NCBI RefSeq assembly: GCF_004382825.2
Contig: NZ_SDQO02000002.1
Coordinates: 558,001 to 622,000 of the forward strand
Direction: 5' to 3'
DNA: 64,000 nucleotides
DNA from: Corynebacterium silvaticum
GTDB lineage: Bacteria > Actinomycetota > Actinomycetes > Mycobacteriales > Mycobacteriaceae
How positions within the stretch are numbered: the first letter of the stretch is position 1; every line of letters begins with the position of its first letter. Positions 9,454 through 18,638 of the stretch are shown here, in pieces. Below the pieces are notes generated by a model. The model had not been told where the DNA came from, made no database searches, and saw only the letters and a list, made by a program, of their open reading frames with translations. Position numbers and translations under genes: made by a program.

Positions 9454-9683
9454 TGGCTAACGGTACCCCCGCACACGAGCTTCGCGAGCTGAACGCCGAG
9501 GAGCTGAAGACCCGTCTGACCGAAGCCAAGGAAGAGCTGTTCAACCTGCGCTTCCAGGCTGCTACCGGCCAGTTGACCAACAACCGCCGCCTTCGCACGG
9601 TAAAGCGCGACATCGCCCGCATCTACACCGTTATTCGCGAGCGTGAGCTGGGCCTGTCCGAGGTTCCGGGAGCTGAGGCTTAA
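9453..9683 (+). CDS. rpmC: 50S ribosomal protein L29
   Basis: The 76-aa protein has the helical hairpin of L29: [20 protein letters not shown] and [21 protein letters not shown]29 sits beside L23 near the exit tunnel. The C-terminal extension ([12 protein letters not shown]) is a common actinobacterial feature. Confidence 0.96.
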   Translation: MANGTPAHELRELNAEELKTRLTEAKEELFNLRFQAATGQLTNNRRLRTVKRDIARIYTVIRERELGLSEVPGAEA

Positions 9684-9685
9684 AC

Positions 9686-9964
9686 ATGAGTGAGGCAAAC
9701 GTGAACAAGAAGGAAAAGGGCGCACGCAAGGTCCGCACCGGCTACGTGGTTTCTGACAAGATGCAGAAGACCATCGTTGTTGAGCTTGAGGACCGCAAGC
9801 AGCACGCCAAGTACGGCAAGACCATTCGTACCAACTCGAAGGTCAAGACACACGATGAGGACAGCATCGCCGGCGTCGGCGACCTCGTCCGCATCGAGGA
9901 GACTCGTCCGCTGTCCAAGGACAAGCACTTCCGTCTCGTTGAGATCATTGAGAAGGCTAAGTAG
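9686..9964 (+). CDS. rpsQ: 30S ribosomal protein S17
   Basis: The 92-aa protein has an N-terminal lysine-rich extension, then the OB-fold: [39 protein letters not shown] and [20 protein letters not shown]. It is a primary 16S rRNA binder. It is the last gene of this ribosomal block. In many bacteria rplN follows directly; here two large hairpins and the opp cluster intervene. Confidence 0.96.
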   Translation: MSEANVNKKEKGARKVRTGYVVSDKMQKTIVVELEDRKQHAKYGKTIRTNSKVKTHDEDSIAGVGDLVRIEETRPLSKDKHFRLVEIIEKAK

Positions 9965-9995
9965 TCTTTGACAGAGAATTAGCTCCTGGCTAATC

Positions 9996-10043
9996 GCAAA
10001 CGCGGTGTATATCTTGAGAAATTGAGATATGCACCGCGTTTGC
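9996..10043. terminator. Long stem-loop after rpsQ
   Basis: Arms at 9996-10015 and 10024-10043 pair over 20 positions, with two G-U pairs, around an 8-base loop. No T run follows on the plus strand, so it may act as an mRNA 3'-end stabiliser rather than a classic terminator. A second perfect hairpin lies 50 bases downstream. Confidence 0.7.
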
Positions 10044-10093
10044 ACAGAGCAGTAAGCTCTGGGCTCTTGCAAGCCTGTGATGGCAAAAACAAG

Positions 10094-10137
10094 CCGGACC
10101 ATACTGAACTAGCGGGGAGCAGTTCAGTATGGTCCGG
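10094..10137. terminator. Bidirectional terminator between rpsQ and opp
   Basis: A perfect 17-base stem (arms 10094-10110 and 10121-10137) with a 10-base loop is followed by TTT on the plus strand. It sits between two convergent transcription units (rpsQ plus, oppA minus) and should stop transcription from both sides. Confidence 0.88.
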
Positions 10138-10159
10138 TTTGTACTAGTTTGTACTATCT

Positions 10160-11842
10160 TTATTCGGCAGCCCAGCCGATGTTTTCTATGGGAACGCTAG
10201 CAAAAGCATAGGCGCCGTAGTTAGCAAGCCCCTTCTTCACCGCGACGATATTAACGCCGTTGAATTCAGGGATTACCCCGTAGCGAGCGAGAGCCTCTAC
10301 TTCCAGTTCGTTTGCACGTTTGATTTGTTCCTCACGGGTAGGAAGCGCCTGGAGCTCGCGAATCTTAGCATCAAGTTCGGGGGTTCCCGAGTGAGAACGA
10401 TTGAGCTGGGAATCGGAGAGGTACGTTTGCCCGAAGTACGTGACGCCGAAAGGATCGCCAGCGGTGAAACCGATGGGGAAGATGTCGTAGTCGTCACTGG
10501 TTGCGAGCTTGGAAAAATCAGAGGATGGATGAGTCTCGATCTTCAAATCGATACCGATGTCTTTGAGCATCTTCTGGCTGGCTTTAGCAACAGACGTAGT
10601 TTGCTCGTCTTCACCAACCAAAACATATCGAATAGCTAGAGGCTTGCCGTCCTTTTCACGGATTCCGTTGGGGCCTTCAGCCCAGCCGGCTTCATCAAGA
10701 AGAGCCTTAGCCTTGTCTGCGTCAAAGGTAGCTACCTTGGAGAAGTTGTCCTGATAGTCCTTCTGGAAGGGGAAGTTGATGAGAGATCCAGGAGGATCCT
10801 CGGTGTAAGGAACGCCTTGGAACCAGATCGAGGACAGCAGCTTACGGTCTAGACCACGAGATACTGCCTCGCGCACCTTGATATCTTGCAAAATATCGGA
10901 CTTTGCGTTGAGTAGCAGCAATGCGTTCTTAGGTAGACGACCGGTGCGGAGCTCAATACCCTGCATATCCTTGACTGCAGCGTAGCGGTCTTTCGACGGA
11001 ACAGCCGTAGAATCGATCTCACCGTTCTTAAACGCGTTGACAGCCGCAGTGGTGTCCATCTGACGGAAGATGCGCTTATCTAGCTTTGGTGCGTCACCCC
11101 ACCATTTTTCATTGGGAACGAACGTGGCTTCGCCTCGGTTGAAATCGATAGATTCCACCTTGTAGGGCCCTGCGCCCCATTCAGGGTGCACTTTCTTTAC
11201 ATAGTCATTGTAGTTGTGGGGATCACCCAACGCTGGGTGAGCGATGATACTGAATAGGCCCGTCCACCAAGGGTAGGTGCTGTCGAATTCTACGACAGCT
11301 TGCTTGTCATTAGCGCCCTTGGTCACCGAAGTGATGTTCTCATAACCGTCAGTGGCTGAGGGGACAAAAGCAGGGTCTTTGCCGTTTGTTGATTTTCCAG
11401 GTGGTTTCAAAAGCACGCCAGTCGATGGGGTTCCATCATTGAAAACAGCTTTGTCGTTGATGGTGTAAACGAGCTTGGTTTTGGAGCTGGAAGATTCTTC
11501 CTTCACATCCGTCACGTAGTTCTTGTTAAAAGAGAACTCGCTCTCTGGAGTGGAATCAATAAGTGTCGGGTTGTACCATTCCCACAGCATCGTGGTGTAA
11601 CGCGTGGAATCCGCGTGGTGGCGATTCTGCTGTTCAGAGAATTCACCAATAGCAGTGGTGAACGTGCCGCCCTGCTTAATCTTGTCGCGATCCAAAGGAT
11701 TGGAATCGGCGATACTGATGGTATCGGCAGTCTGCGCGTCCTTCGACGTGGGCGAGTCGCCACCGCATCCTGCAAGGAATAACGCACTTGCAGCAAACAC
11801 AGCGGCTAATTTCCCGCTGGGGCTTCTGAGTTTCATGGACAT
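10160..11842 (-). CDS. oppA: Oligopeptide ABC transporter substrate-binding lipoprotein, internally altered
   Basis: This 560-aa family-5 solute-binding protein has a lipoprotein signal (LFLAGCGGD, Cys near residue 26) and would capture peptides outside the membrane. The frame is open from end to end. Residues corresponding to 11384-11428 read S-T-G-V-L-L-K-P-P-G-K-S-T in this frame, but one frame away they read IDWRAFETTWKIN, the pattern expected after FNDGTP in this family. Two compensating indels therefore seem to have scrambled about 13-15 residues. Every other gene of the cluster is visibly broken. The gene may be expressed, but its product is probably damaged. Confidence 0.75.
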   Translation of the reverse strand: MSMKLRSPSGKLAAVFAASALFLAGCGGDSPTSKDAQTADTISIADSNPLDRDKIKQGGTFTTAIGEFSEQQNRHHADSTRYTTMLWEWYNPTLIDSTPESEFSFNKNYVTDVKEESSSSKTKLVYTINDKAVFNDGTPSTGVLLKPPGKSTNGKDPAFVPSATDGYENITSVTKGANDKQAVVEFDSTYPWWTGLFSIIAHPALGDPHNYNDYVKKVHPEWGAGPYKVESIDFNRGEATFVPNEKWWGDAPKLDKRIFRQMDTTAAVNAFKNGEIDSTAVPSKDRYAAVKDMQGIELRTGRLPKNALLLLNAKSDILQDIKVREAVSRGLDRKLLSSIWFQGVPYTEDPPGSLINFPFQKDYQDNFSKVATFDADKAKALLDEAGWAEGPNGIREKDGKPLAIRYVLVGEDEQTTSVAKASQKMLKDIGIDLKIETHPSSDFSKLATSDDYDIFPIGFTAGDPFGVTYFGQTYLSDSQLNRSHSGTPELDAKIRELQALPTREEQIKRANELEVEALARYGVIPEFNGVNIVAVKKGLANYGAYAFASVPIENIGWAAE

Positions 11843-11866
11843 GCCTTTCTTCCTAAGTTGAGAGGA

Positions 11867-13945
11867 TTAATTGAGGGGAGTACCCGCAAAGTGACAAGCG
11901 TGAAGATGATCTGAATTTTCTGAATCGTCTATTCTGCGTACCTCCGGTTCTTGGTCGCGGCATCGACGCTGGTGGGCGTCGCCAAGCGTGGCGTAAAGCG
12001 GGCATCGTCCCCGAAACGCGCAGCCCGTGATCTCCTCTGTGGGGGAAGGCTGCGAGTCGGTGAGGATGATCCGTCTTCGGTTGCGCTCGGCGACGGGATC
12101 CGCCAGCGGGATCGCCGAGAGCAGCGCTTTGGTATAAGGGTGCTGCGGATTGTCAAAGAGAGAATCTGTATCGCCCTGTTCGACAAAACGACCCAGGTAC
12201 ATTACTGCGGCACGGTCAGAAATGTGACGGATAACGGAGAGGTCGTGAGCCACAAACAGGTAGCTGATGCCTAGGCGGGCTTTGAGCTCATCGAGGAGGT
12301 TCAGCATTCCTGCCTGGACAGAGACGTCGAGAGCAGAGACGGGCTCGTCAAGGACGATCAACTTGGGATTGGCAGCAAGCGCACGAGCTAGGGAAATGCG
12401 CTGGCGTTGGCCACCGGAAAAGTGGCCGGGGAACCTATCAATATGGGCGGGGTTTAAGCCGACTAGTCGGATAAGCTCGCGGATACGCTCATTTTTATCG
12501 CCGTCCCATCCCAAGGAATCGAGAGGCTCGCGGAGGATCTCTGCGACAGTGAGTCGTGGGTCAAGAGCTCCCATGGGGTCTTGGAAAACGATCTGAATGT
12601 CTTTGCGTAGGAGTCGTCGTTGATGCTTGGATATGCCCGCGACGTCTTGCTCACCTAACCGAATCTGAGTGGGTGCTTGCGGGGCCAGATCCATGATCTC
12701 CAACAGCGTGGTGGTCTTACCGCAGCCAGATTCGCCGACGATAGCAAAGCATTCGCCTTCTTTGATGTCAAAGGTCAGGCCGCTCACCGCTCGGACTTCT
12801 CCCACCGTTCGTTTCAGGAGAGCACCTTTGACCAATGGGAATGTTTTAGTCAGATCAGAGACGCTAAGCACGCAGGAGCGCTTCTCGCGGGGGATTCGCA
12901 TGAGGGCGCCCTCATGAACAGGAGGCGTGGGGAAAATCGGAGCGCCATGAAGTTCTCCGCGGGAGATCGCAGTAGAGCGGATACACGCACGCTGCCTGAT
13001 GCTGATCATTAATGGGCAGCAGGCCAGGCTCAGTCGCACGGCACTCGTCCGTGGCTATGGGGCAGCGCGGTGCAAAAGAGCACTCGTCGGGCAGATTAAC
13101 CACGATCGGAGAGCTTCCCTCAATAGTGGTAAGTGAGACCTTTTCGCGTTTGCGTACAGAGGGGATAGAGCCAAGCAATCCGACGGTATAAGGCATCTTA
13201 GGCTCGCTGAAAAGCTCGTGAACGCCGGCGTATTCTACGGGGCGTCCTGCGTACATAACCATCACGTTGTCCGCGGTGCCAGCAACAACGCCCATGTCAT
13301 GAGCAATCATGATCGTCGCGGCGTTAGTTTCCTTTTGCGCCATTTTGATCAGGTCGGAGGATCTGGGCCTGAATAGTCACGAGTCACGTCGAGGGCCGTG
13401 GTTGGCTCGTCAGCGATAAGGACTGACGGATTGTTGGCGATGGCGATGGCTATCACGACGCGTTGGCGCATACCGCCGGAAAATTCGTGGGGAAAAGCAA
13501 GGGCGCGACGCTTGGGATCAGGTATGCCCACGAGGTCCAGAAGCTCGATAGCCATATCCCACGCTTTGGCCTTAGAAATTTTTTGGTGGCAGCGCAGGGC
13601 TTCGACGATCTGAGATCCCACATTGAATACGGGTGTCAGCGCAGAGAGTGGATCTTGGAAGATCATGCTAATTTCCTTGCCGCGTGTTGCGGACATGGCG
13701 TCGTCGGAAAGCCCGATGAGCTCGCGGTCATGAAGTTGAACGGAACCTGTAACTGTGGCGTAGTCGGGCAGCAAACCCATGACTGCCATAGAGGCTACGG
13801 ATTTTCCGGAACCAGATTCTCCCACTATGCCGAGTGTCTGACCAGGATAAAGATCAAAAGAGATACCGCGAACTGCGTTGACGTTTCCAGCTTCTGAAGG
13901 GAAGGTGACGTTGAGGTTCTGGACGCTAAGGACTGGATTAGTCAT
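11867..13945 (-). pseudogene. Peptide ABC transporter ATPase with two ATP-binding domains, frameshifted (oppD-oppF-like)
   Basis: The first ATPase half (13945 down) has Walker A GESGSGKS, signature FSGGMRQR and Walker B VLIADEP. It leaves frame after TTALDVT at a 7-base tandem duplication (13375-13381 and 13382-13388) plus one extra base near 13355-13357, and stops at 13349. The middle part continues in another frame (IMIAHDMGVVAG to HQAAC). Near 12981-12990 the frame shifts again, back to the original one. The second ATPase (GESGCGKT, FSGGQRQR, LIVLDEP) is intact from ATG 12901 to 11867. Actinobacteria often have this as one double-ATPase gene, so I call one broken gene. The distal half could still be translated. 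Confidence 0.85.
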
Positions 13946-13948
13946 GGT

Positions 13949-14988
13949 TTAAGCCTTTCCAACTGCTGCGGAATTGGGATCGAGCGCGTCGCGGAGACCA
14001 TCAGCAATGAACGCCATGGAAACGGTGAGGAGAGTGAGCACTGCAGCTGGGAAATAGAATTCCCAAGGTGAAGATAAGAGTGAATTCGCGCCGGTAGAGA
14101 GCAGGGTACCGAGGGATACGTCGGGGATCTTGACGCCAAGTCCCAAGAAGGACAACCCAGTTTCGCTCATGACCGCGCTGACCACACCTAACGTGGCATT
14201 AATGACAAGAAGCGAGCCAATGTTGGGGATAAGGTGGTGGCGAATGATAGTGAAGTTAGAGACCCCCATGTAGCGGGCTGCCTTGATATATTCCCGTTCT
14301 CTGAGGGACAGCGACATAGACCAGATCACTCGGGCGTAGTACATCCATCCGAATGCAATCAAAACCACGATGAGTAGTTTCCAGTCACCGCCGGAGCCAG
14401 AAACAATAAGGGTAATGATGAGGAAGGATGGGATCACCAGGAGGAAGTGAATAATCCCTAAGATCGCGCGTTCGGGGCGTCCGCCGAGCAAAGCTGCAGT
14501 GGAACCGACGAATGCGGAGATAAGGGTAGTGGCGAGTGAAACAGTGATGGCGATGGTGAGGGAACGTCCAAGTCCATGAACGACCATGGCAAAAAGATCG
14601 TTTCCTGAAGAACTCGTGCCAAACCAGTGCTCAGGGGAAGGCGGGCTACTCAGTGCTAAAAAGTCTGGGTCATCAAAGTCCCATTGAGCTATGAAAGAAC
14701 CAAAAATCGCCAGCAGGAAGAGCAGAAACAGGATTACTGAGCCGACTACTGCCGTCTTGTTGCGAAGGAAACGCGCAGATAGAGACGGTATTTGTTCATC
14801 GGTTTTTGCACAGTAACATGCGCTGTTTCAATACCCTGCTGGGCGTTGAGGATTTCCGATTCTGTGACGCTAGAGGTGTTGGTTTGCGCCAGCGGAGAGC
14901 TGGAAACCGTGAGGTCTGCGGTAGGCAGAACGTTGGGGGAGAGGTCCTCGTGCCGATCCTCGCCGTTATTGCGATATTCCTTGCGCAT
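13949..14988 (-). pseudogene. oppC: Peptide ABC transporter permease, frameshifted (oppC-like)
   Basis: The gene starts at 14988 (MRKEYRNNGEDRHEDLSP). After about 60 residues it shifts at a run of five A on the coding strand (T run 14803-14807) and meets a stop at 14746. One base away the sequence continues as DEQIPSLSARFLRNKTAVVG, a membrane segment and WFGTSSSGNDLF. It joins the intact C-terminal half with the EAA-type loop EYIKAARYMGVSNFTIIRHH. The span is one base short of a whole number of codons, which fits loss of a single A. It would form the membrane channel with the OppB partner. Confidence 0.85.
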
Positions 14989-14990
14989 GG

Positions 14991-15974
14991 TTAGCTCACC
15001 CGGACTCGTGGATCGAGAATGACAACAAAGATGTCGGCGAGGACTGCGCCGATGGCCGTCATAAGGGCACCAAAGGCAGCGACTGCGACAACTCCATGGA
15101 TGTCATTCTTATTAATAGTGGAGACGAAATATTGCCCCATGCCCTGCCATCCGAAGATCGTTTCGGTCATAATCGCACCGGTAAAAATTCCGGGTATGGA
15201 GAATGCGACGGTAGTAGCTACGGGGATGATGGACGTGCGCAGAGCGTGTCGACGCACAGCCTGTGCCCTGGTGAGTCCCTTTGCACGTGCAGTGCGCACA
15301 TAGTCGGCGTCGATGTTGTCGAGCAATATTGAGCGCTGGAGAAAGTGGTAACTCGCGTAAGAGATGATGATGAGTGAAACGGTGGGCAATATGAGGTGCT
15401 GCGCGTAATCGATGAGCTTGGGTAAGAATCCCTCAACGCCCACGGATGAGGCCCCTGTAACAAAGAAGAGATTGGTGCCTAGAGCCTGATTAGTTTTAAT
15501 AGCAAGCCATACAACCACGATGGATGCCACGACAACGTGGATGTTCATGGCCAGGATAGAGATGAACTGGAAGACCCGATCGCCGGCTTTGTATTGGCGG
15601 AAAGCCGTGAAAACACCAATGCCTACGCCAAGCAGCACGGAAATGATTGTGGCGAGGAGCAGAAGTTGGGCGGAAACCCAGATGCGATAGGAGATCTGAG
15701 AGTTTACGGAATCGCCTAGCGGTGAAGACCCCTAGTCCCAGTGCATGATGATGTTGGAAAGCCAGTGCCACCAGCGCTCAATGATCGGTTCTTTGTCATT
15801 GAGGTTGAGCGGGCTCAGTATCGCGTCGACACGATCTTCCGGAACAGGCGGTCGGCGGCCAACATAGTTTGAACGGGGATTAAGGAAGAAGGACGCGAGG
15901 AAGTATGTAAGGTTCACCGCGAGAAAAATCATGGCCAACCAGCCAAGCGTTTTCTTAATGAGAAACTTGATCAT
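14991..15974 (-). pseudogene. oppB: Peptide ABC transporter permease with in-frame amber stop (oppB-like)
   Basis: The frame is continuous from ATG 15974 to 14991 (327 residues) except for one TAG at 15732-15734, codon 81, where MHWD is followed by the stop and then GSSPLGDSVNSQISYR. The family pattern at this point is MHWDWG, so a TGG-to-TAG change is the simplest explanation. The C-terminal part has the loop DADYVRTARAKGLTRAQAVR typical of peptide permeases. Unless the stop is read through, or translation restarts internally near 15638, no working permease is made. Confidence 0.88.
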
Positions 15975-16686
15975 AGGTATGGGCTGCCTGTCGTGATTTT
16001 ATGTGTGAGCGTTGGATGAAGCCTTACCTGCCAAAAGTAAAGGGAATCACTAAACACTCTTAACGTGAGTCAGTTCATATTAAGTATGAAAATTAGCAGA
16101 GATGAGGGACTTTTTGTGTGATTCTTTCAAGAAAGTTCAAATTAATTATTTCCATGCTTCTATTGCTTATTAAGCCTCGTTTTCTGTCTTTCACCTTTGT
16201 AGATATGGTAGATCGGGGGAAATTTTTAATCTGAAAAGATGTCGGATTTAACATTTATTCCGCTTGTTCCTGTTGGCCAACAGGTCGTTTGTAAAAGGTA
16301 TCCAGAATGAAAACCACCCACCTTTCCCCGTTTGGGGGTGGTTTGCAGGTTCCTGGCCTGGCTGGGGTGTTTGGTGGAATGTCTGGGTGGGAGGGGACGT
16401 CGTAAAGCAATGTCCTAAATCTCTTGAGGGTGTTGGCGGCGCGTGGGGGCTTGTTGGGAAGGCTCTTGGGTTTGATATGAGGTGAAGCTTGCTGGTGTGG
16501 TGGGGCTTGTGGTTAAATGTTCAGGTTGCCTATATAGGTCGGCTGATTGTGCACTAGTTTCCGAGTGTCGCGGCCGAGACCCCTCGACCATTGATGGTTC
16601 GTTGAGCATGTGTAGGTAGTAGTACATAGACCGCGTGCGTCAGTTCGGAAATCTGCCGCACAAACATCCAGGTCAGGAGACCCATA
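15975..16686. other. Intergenic region between oppB and rplN
   Basis: This 712-base gap holds the divergent promoters of the opp cluster (AT-rich 16030-16240) and of rplN-rplX-rplE. I see no convincing gene: a plus-strand frame at 16264-16485 is Gly/Trp-rich with no ribosome-binding site. A weak hairpin (AACCACCC / GGGTGGTT) lies at about 16310-16344. The last 170 bases are the presumed rplN leader. Confidence 0.5.
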
Positions 16687-17055
16687 GTGATTCAGCAGGA
16701 ATCGCGTCTGCGGGTTGCCGATAACACTGGTGCACGAGAGATTCTCTGCATCCGCGTTCTTGGTGGCTCCACCCGACGCTTTGCTGGCATCGGCGACGTT
16801 ATTGTCGCGACTGTCAAGGAAGCAACCCCCGGCGGCAACGTCAAGGCTGGCGAGGTTGTGAAGGCTGTTATCGTTCGCGCAAAGAAGGAAACCCGTCGTG
16901 CAGACGGCTCCTACATTCGCTTCGATGAGAACGCTGCTGTTCTGATCAAGAACGACAACGAGCCTAAGGGTACCCGTATCTTCGGCCCCGTTGCTCGTGA
17001 GCTGCGCGACAAGCGCTTCATGAAGATCGTTTCTCTTGCACCGGAGGTGATCTAA
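16687..17055 (+). CDS. rplN: 50S ribosomal protein L14
   Basis: The 122-aa protein starts at GTG 16687 with [19 protein letters not shown] and has the [20 protein letters not shown] and [20 protein letters not shown] stretches. L14 contacts the 30S subunit. CAGGAGACCC upstream is the ribosome-binding site. It starts a three-gene block; rplX follows after two bases. Confidence 0.97.
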   Translation: MIQQESRLRVADNTGAREILCIRVLGGSTRRFAGIGDVIVATVKEATPGGNVKAGEVVKAVIVRAKKETRRADGSYIRFDENAAVLIKNDNEPKGTRIFGPVARELRDKRFMKIVSLAPEVI

Positions 17056-17057
17056 GA

Positions 17058-17372
17058 ATGAAGGTCCATAAGGGCGATATGGTTCTGGTGATCTCTGGCC
17101 CCGATAAGGGTGCTAAGGGCAAGGTCATTCAGGCTTTCCCGAAGACCGATAAGGTCCTCGTTGAGGGTGTTAACCGTGTAAAGAAGCACGTTGCTAACTC
17201 TGCTCCAGAGCGCGGCGCTGAGTCTGGCGGAATTGTCACCCAGGAAGCTCCAATCCACGTCTCTAACGTTATGGTTCTAGACTCCGACGGTAACCCGACC
17301 CGTATCGGTTACCGCTTCGATGAGAACGGCAAGAAGGTCCGTATCTCGCGTCGTAACGGGAAGGACATCTAA
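17058..17372 (+). CDS. rplX: 50S ribosomal protein L24
   Basis: The 104-aa protein has the KOW motif [20 protein letters not shown] and the [12 protein letters not shown] segment. L24 starts 50S assembly. The upstream and downstream genes are two bases away on each side, so the three genes are one operon. Confidence 0.97.
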   Translation: MKVHKGDMVLVISGPDKGAKGKVIQAFPKTDKVLVEGVNRVKKHVANSAPERGAESGGIVTQEAPIHVSNVMVLDSDGNPTRIGYRFDENGKKVRISRRNGKDI

Positions 17373-17374
17373 TC

Positions 17375-17938
17375 ATGAGCGAGAACTACACCCCGCGTCT
17401 GAAGACCCGCTACCGTGAAGAAATCCGCACCGCGCTGAATGAAGAGTTCTCCTTTGAGAACGTCATGCAGATTCCTGGTGTGACCAAGGTTGTTGTCAAC
17501 ATGGGCGTCGGCGACGCTGCACGTGACTCCAAGCTGATCAACGGTGCGCTTGAGGATCTGACCCTTATTACCGGTCAGAAGCCTGAGCTGCGGCGTGCGA
17601 AGAAGTCCATCGCTAACTTCAAGCTCCGTGAGGGCATGCCGATTGGCGCACGCGTTACCCTTCGTGGCGACCGCATGTGGGAGTTCCTGGACCGTCTGCT
17701 GACTGTTGCTCTGCCTCGTATTCGTGACTTCCGTGGTCTTTCTGACCAGCAGTTCGACGGACACGGCAACTACACTTTCGGTCTCGCTGAGCAGACCATG
17801 TTCTACGAAATCGACGTAGACAAGGTTGACCGTCCTCGCGGTATGGACATCACCGTTGTTACCACTGCAACCAACAATGAGGAAGGCCGTGCGCTTTTGC
17901 GTGAACTCGGCTTCCCTTTCAAGAAGGCTGAGAACTAA
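17375..17938 (+). CDS. rplE: 50S ribosomal protein L5
   Basis: The 187-aa protein contains [39 protein letters not shown] and [21 protein letters not shown]5 binds 5S rRNA. It ends the block; the rpsN gene often found next in other bacteria is absent, and a strong terminator follows. Confidence 0.97.
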   Translation: MSENYTPRLKTRYREEIRTALNEEFSFENVMQIPGVTKVVVNMGVGDAARDSKLINGALEDLTLITGQKPELRRAKKSIANFKLREGMPIGARVTLRGDRMWEFLDRLLTVALPRIRDFRGLSDQQFDGHGNYTFGLAEQTMFYEIDVDKVDRPRGMDITVVTTATNNEEGRALLRELGFPFKKAEN

Positions 17939-17987
17939 GAGTTCTTATCCCGATTGGGTCTTAGCTAGGTAAACGTAGCGTAAGGCT

Positions 17988-18034
17988 TAAAACAAAGTCA
18001 CCCACTACCAATTAGTGGGTGACTTTGTTTTTTT
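17988..18034 (+). terminator. Terminator of rplN-rplX-rplE
   Basis: Arms AACAAAGTCACCCACT and AGTGGGTGACTTTGTT form a 16-base stem with a short loop (ACCAATT), followed by seven or more T. This is one of the strongest terminators in the window. Confidence 0.95.
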
Positions 18035-18638
18035 GTGTCTTTTAGCGCTTCTGCTCTTGGTTTTTCGGAGTGGGCTCGGAGAAATATTTCTAAAAACTGT
18101 CCGGTTAGGAGTAGAGCGGGAAGAAAAAGCAGTAATCGGACATTTTTGTTTTCTTCTGAAAATCGTGAAAACTGTGGATTATGTTGGAGTAGCATACCTT
18201 CTATAGTGATAAAAATCCCATTCTTTGAGAAGTCTGTCGAATTATAAAAAGAAAAAATACGCGTCAGTTTATGCGGTGGGGTAAGCGATGCCCGTTTTGT
18301 TGAGCTGCGCAAACGGGGGATATCTCATGTGATACCTAGTGAACAATTGGTTTTCGGGTAGACAAGGGTCTGTTGGGGAGATATTAATTACACCAAAATA
18401 GCCGGTTAATATTTTTAACCTGCCTAGTTCCGTGGTTATTGTCCAGGTGTAACACCAAAGACAGAAGGATGTTAATCGTAACTGGCGTCACACGTCGTCA
18501 TGAGCTCCCATTCTTGTTTCCTAGTACTTATACCGAGGCCCATCGTGATGGGGCTGGAATAGGTGAGGAGATGGATAAGAGTGACAAGGACTTCCTGAAT
18601 TCTTTGGTTTGGAATTCGCGAGAATTTTTGGAGAACCC
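18035..18638. other. AT-rich intergenic region upstream of sdaC
   Basis: About 600 bases without a credible gene; short frames here have poor composition and no ribosome-binding sites. An inverted repeat GGTTAATATTTTTAACC at 18404-18420 is a possible operator about 220 bases before sdaC. A hairpin-like GGTGTAACACC occurs at about 18446-18456. Confidence 0.5.
18404..18420. promoter_or_regulatory. Candidate operator (GGTTAA-N5-TTAACC)
   Basis: A perfect 6-base inverted repeat with a 5-base AT spacer in an AT-rich intergenic region before the serine genes. Size and symmetry fit a dimeric repressor site, but no known consensus is matched with certainty. Confidence 0.35.

Noticed and set aside
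16264..16485. Plus-strand frame of 73 codons before rplN
   Set aside because: Gly/Trp/Val-rich composition from a GT-rich stretch, no ribosome-binding site and no family resemblance.
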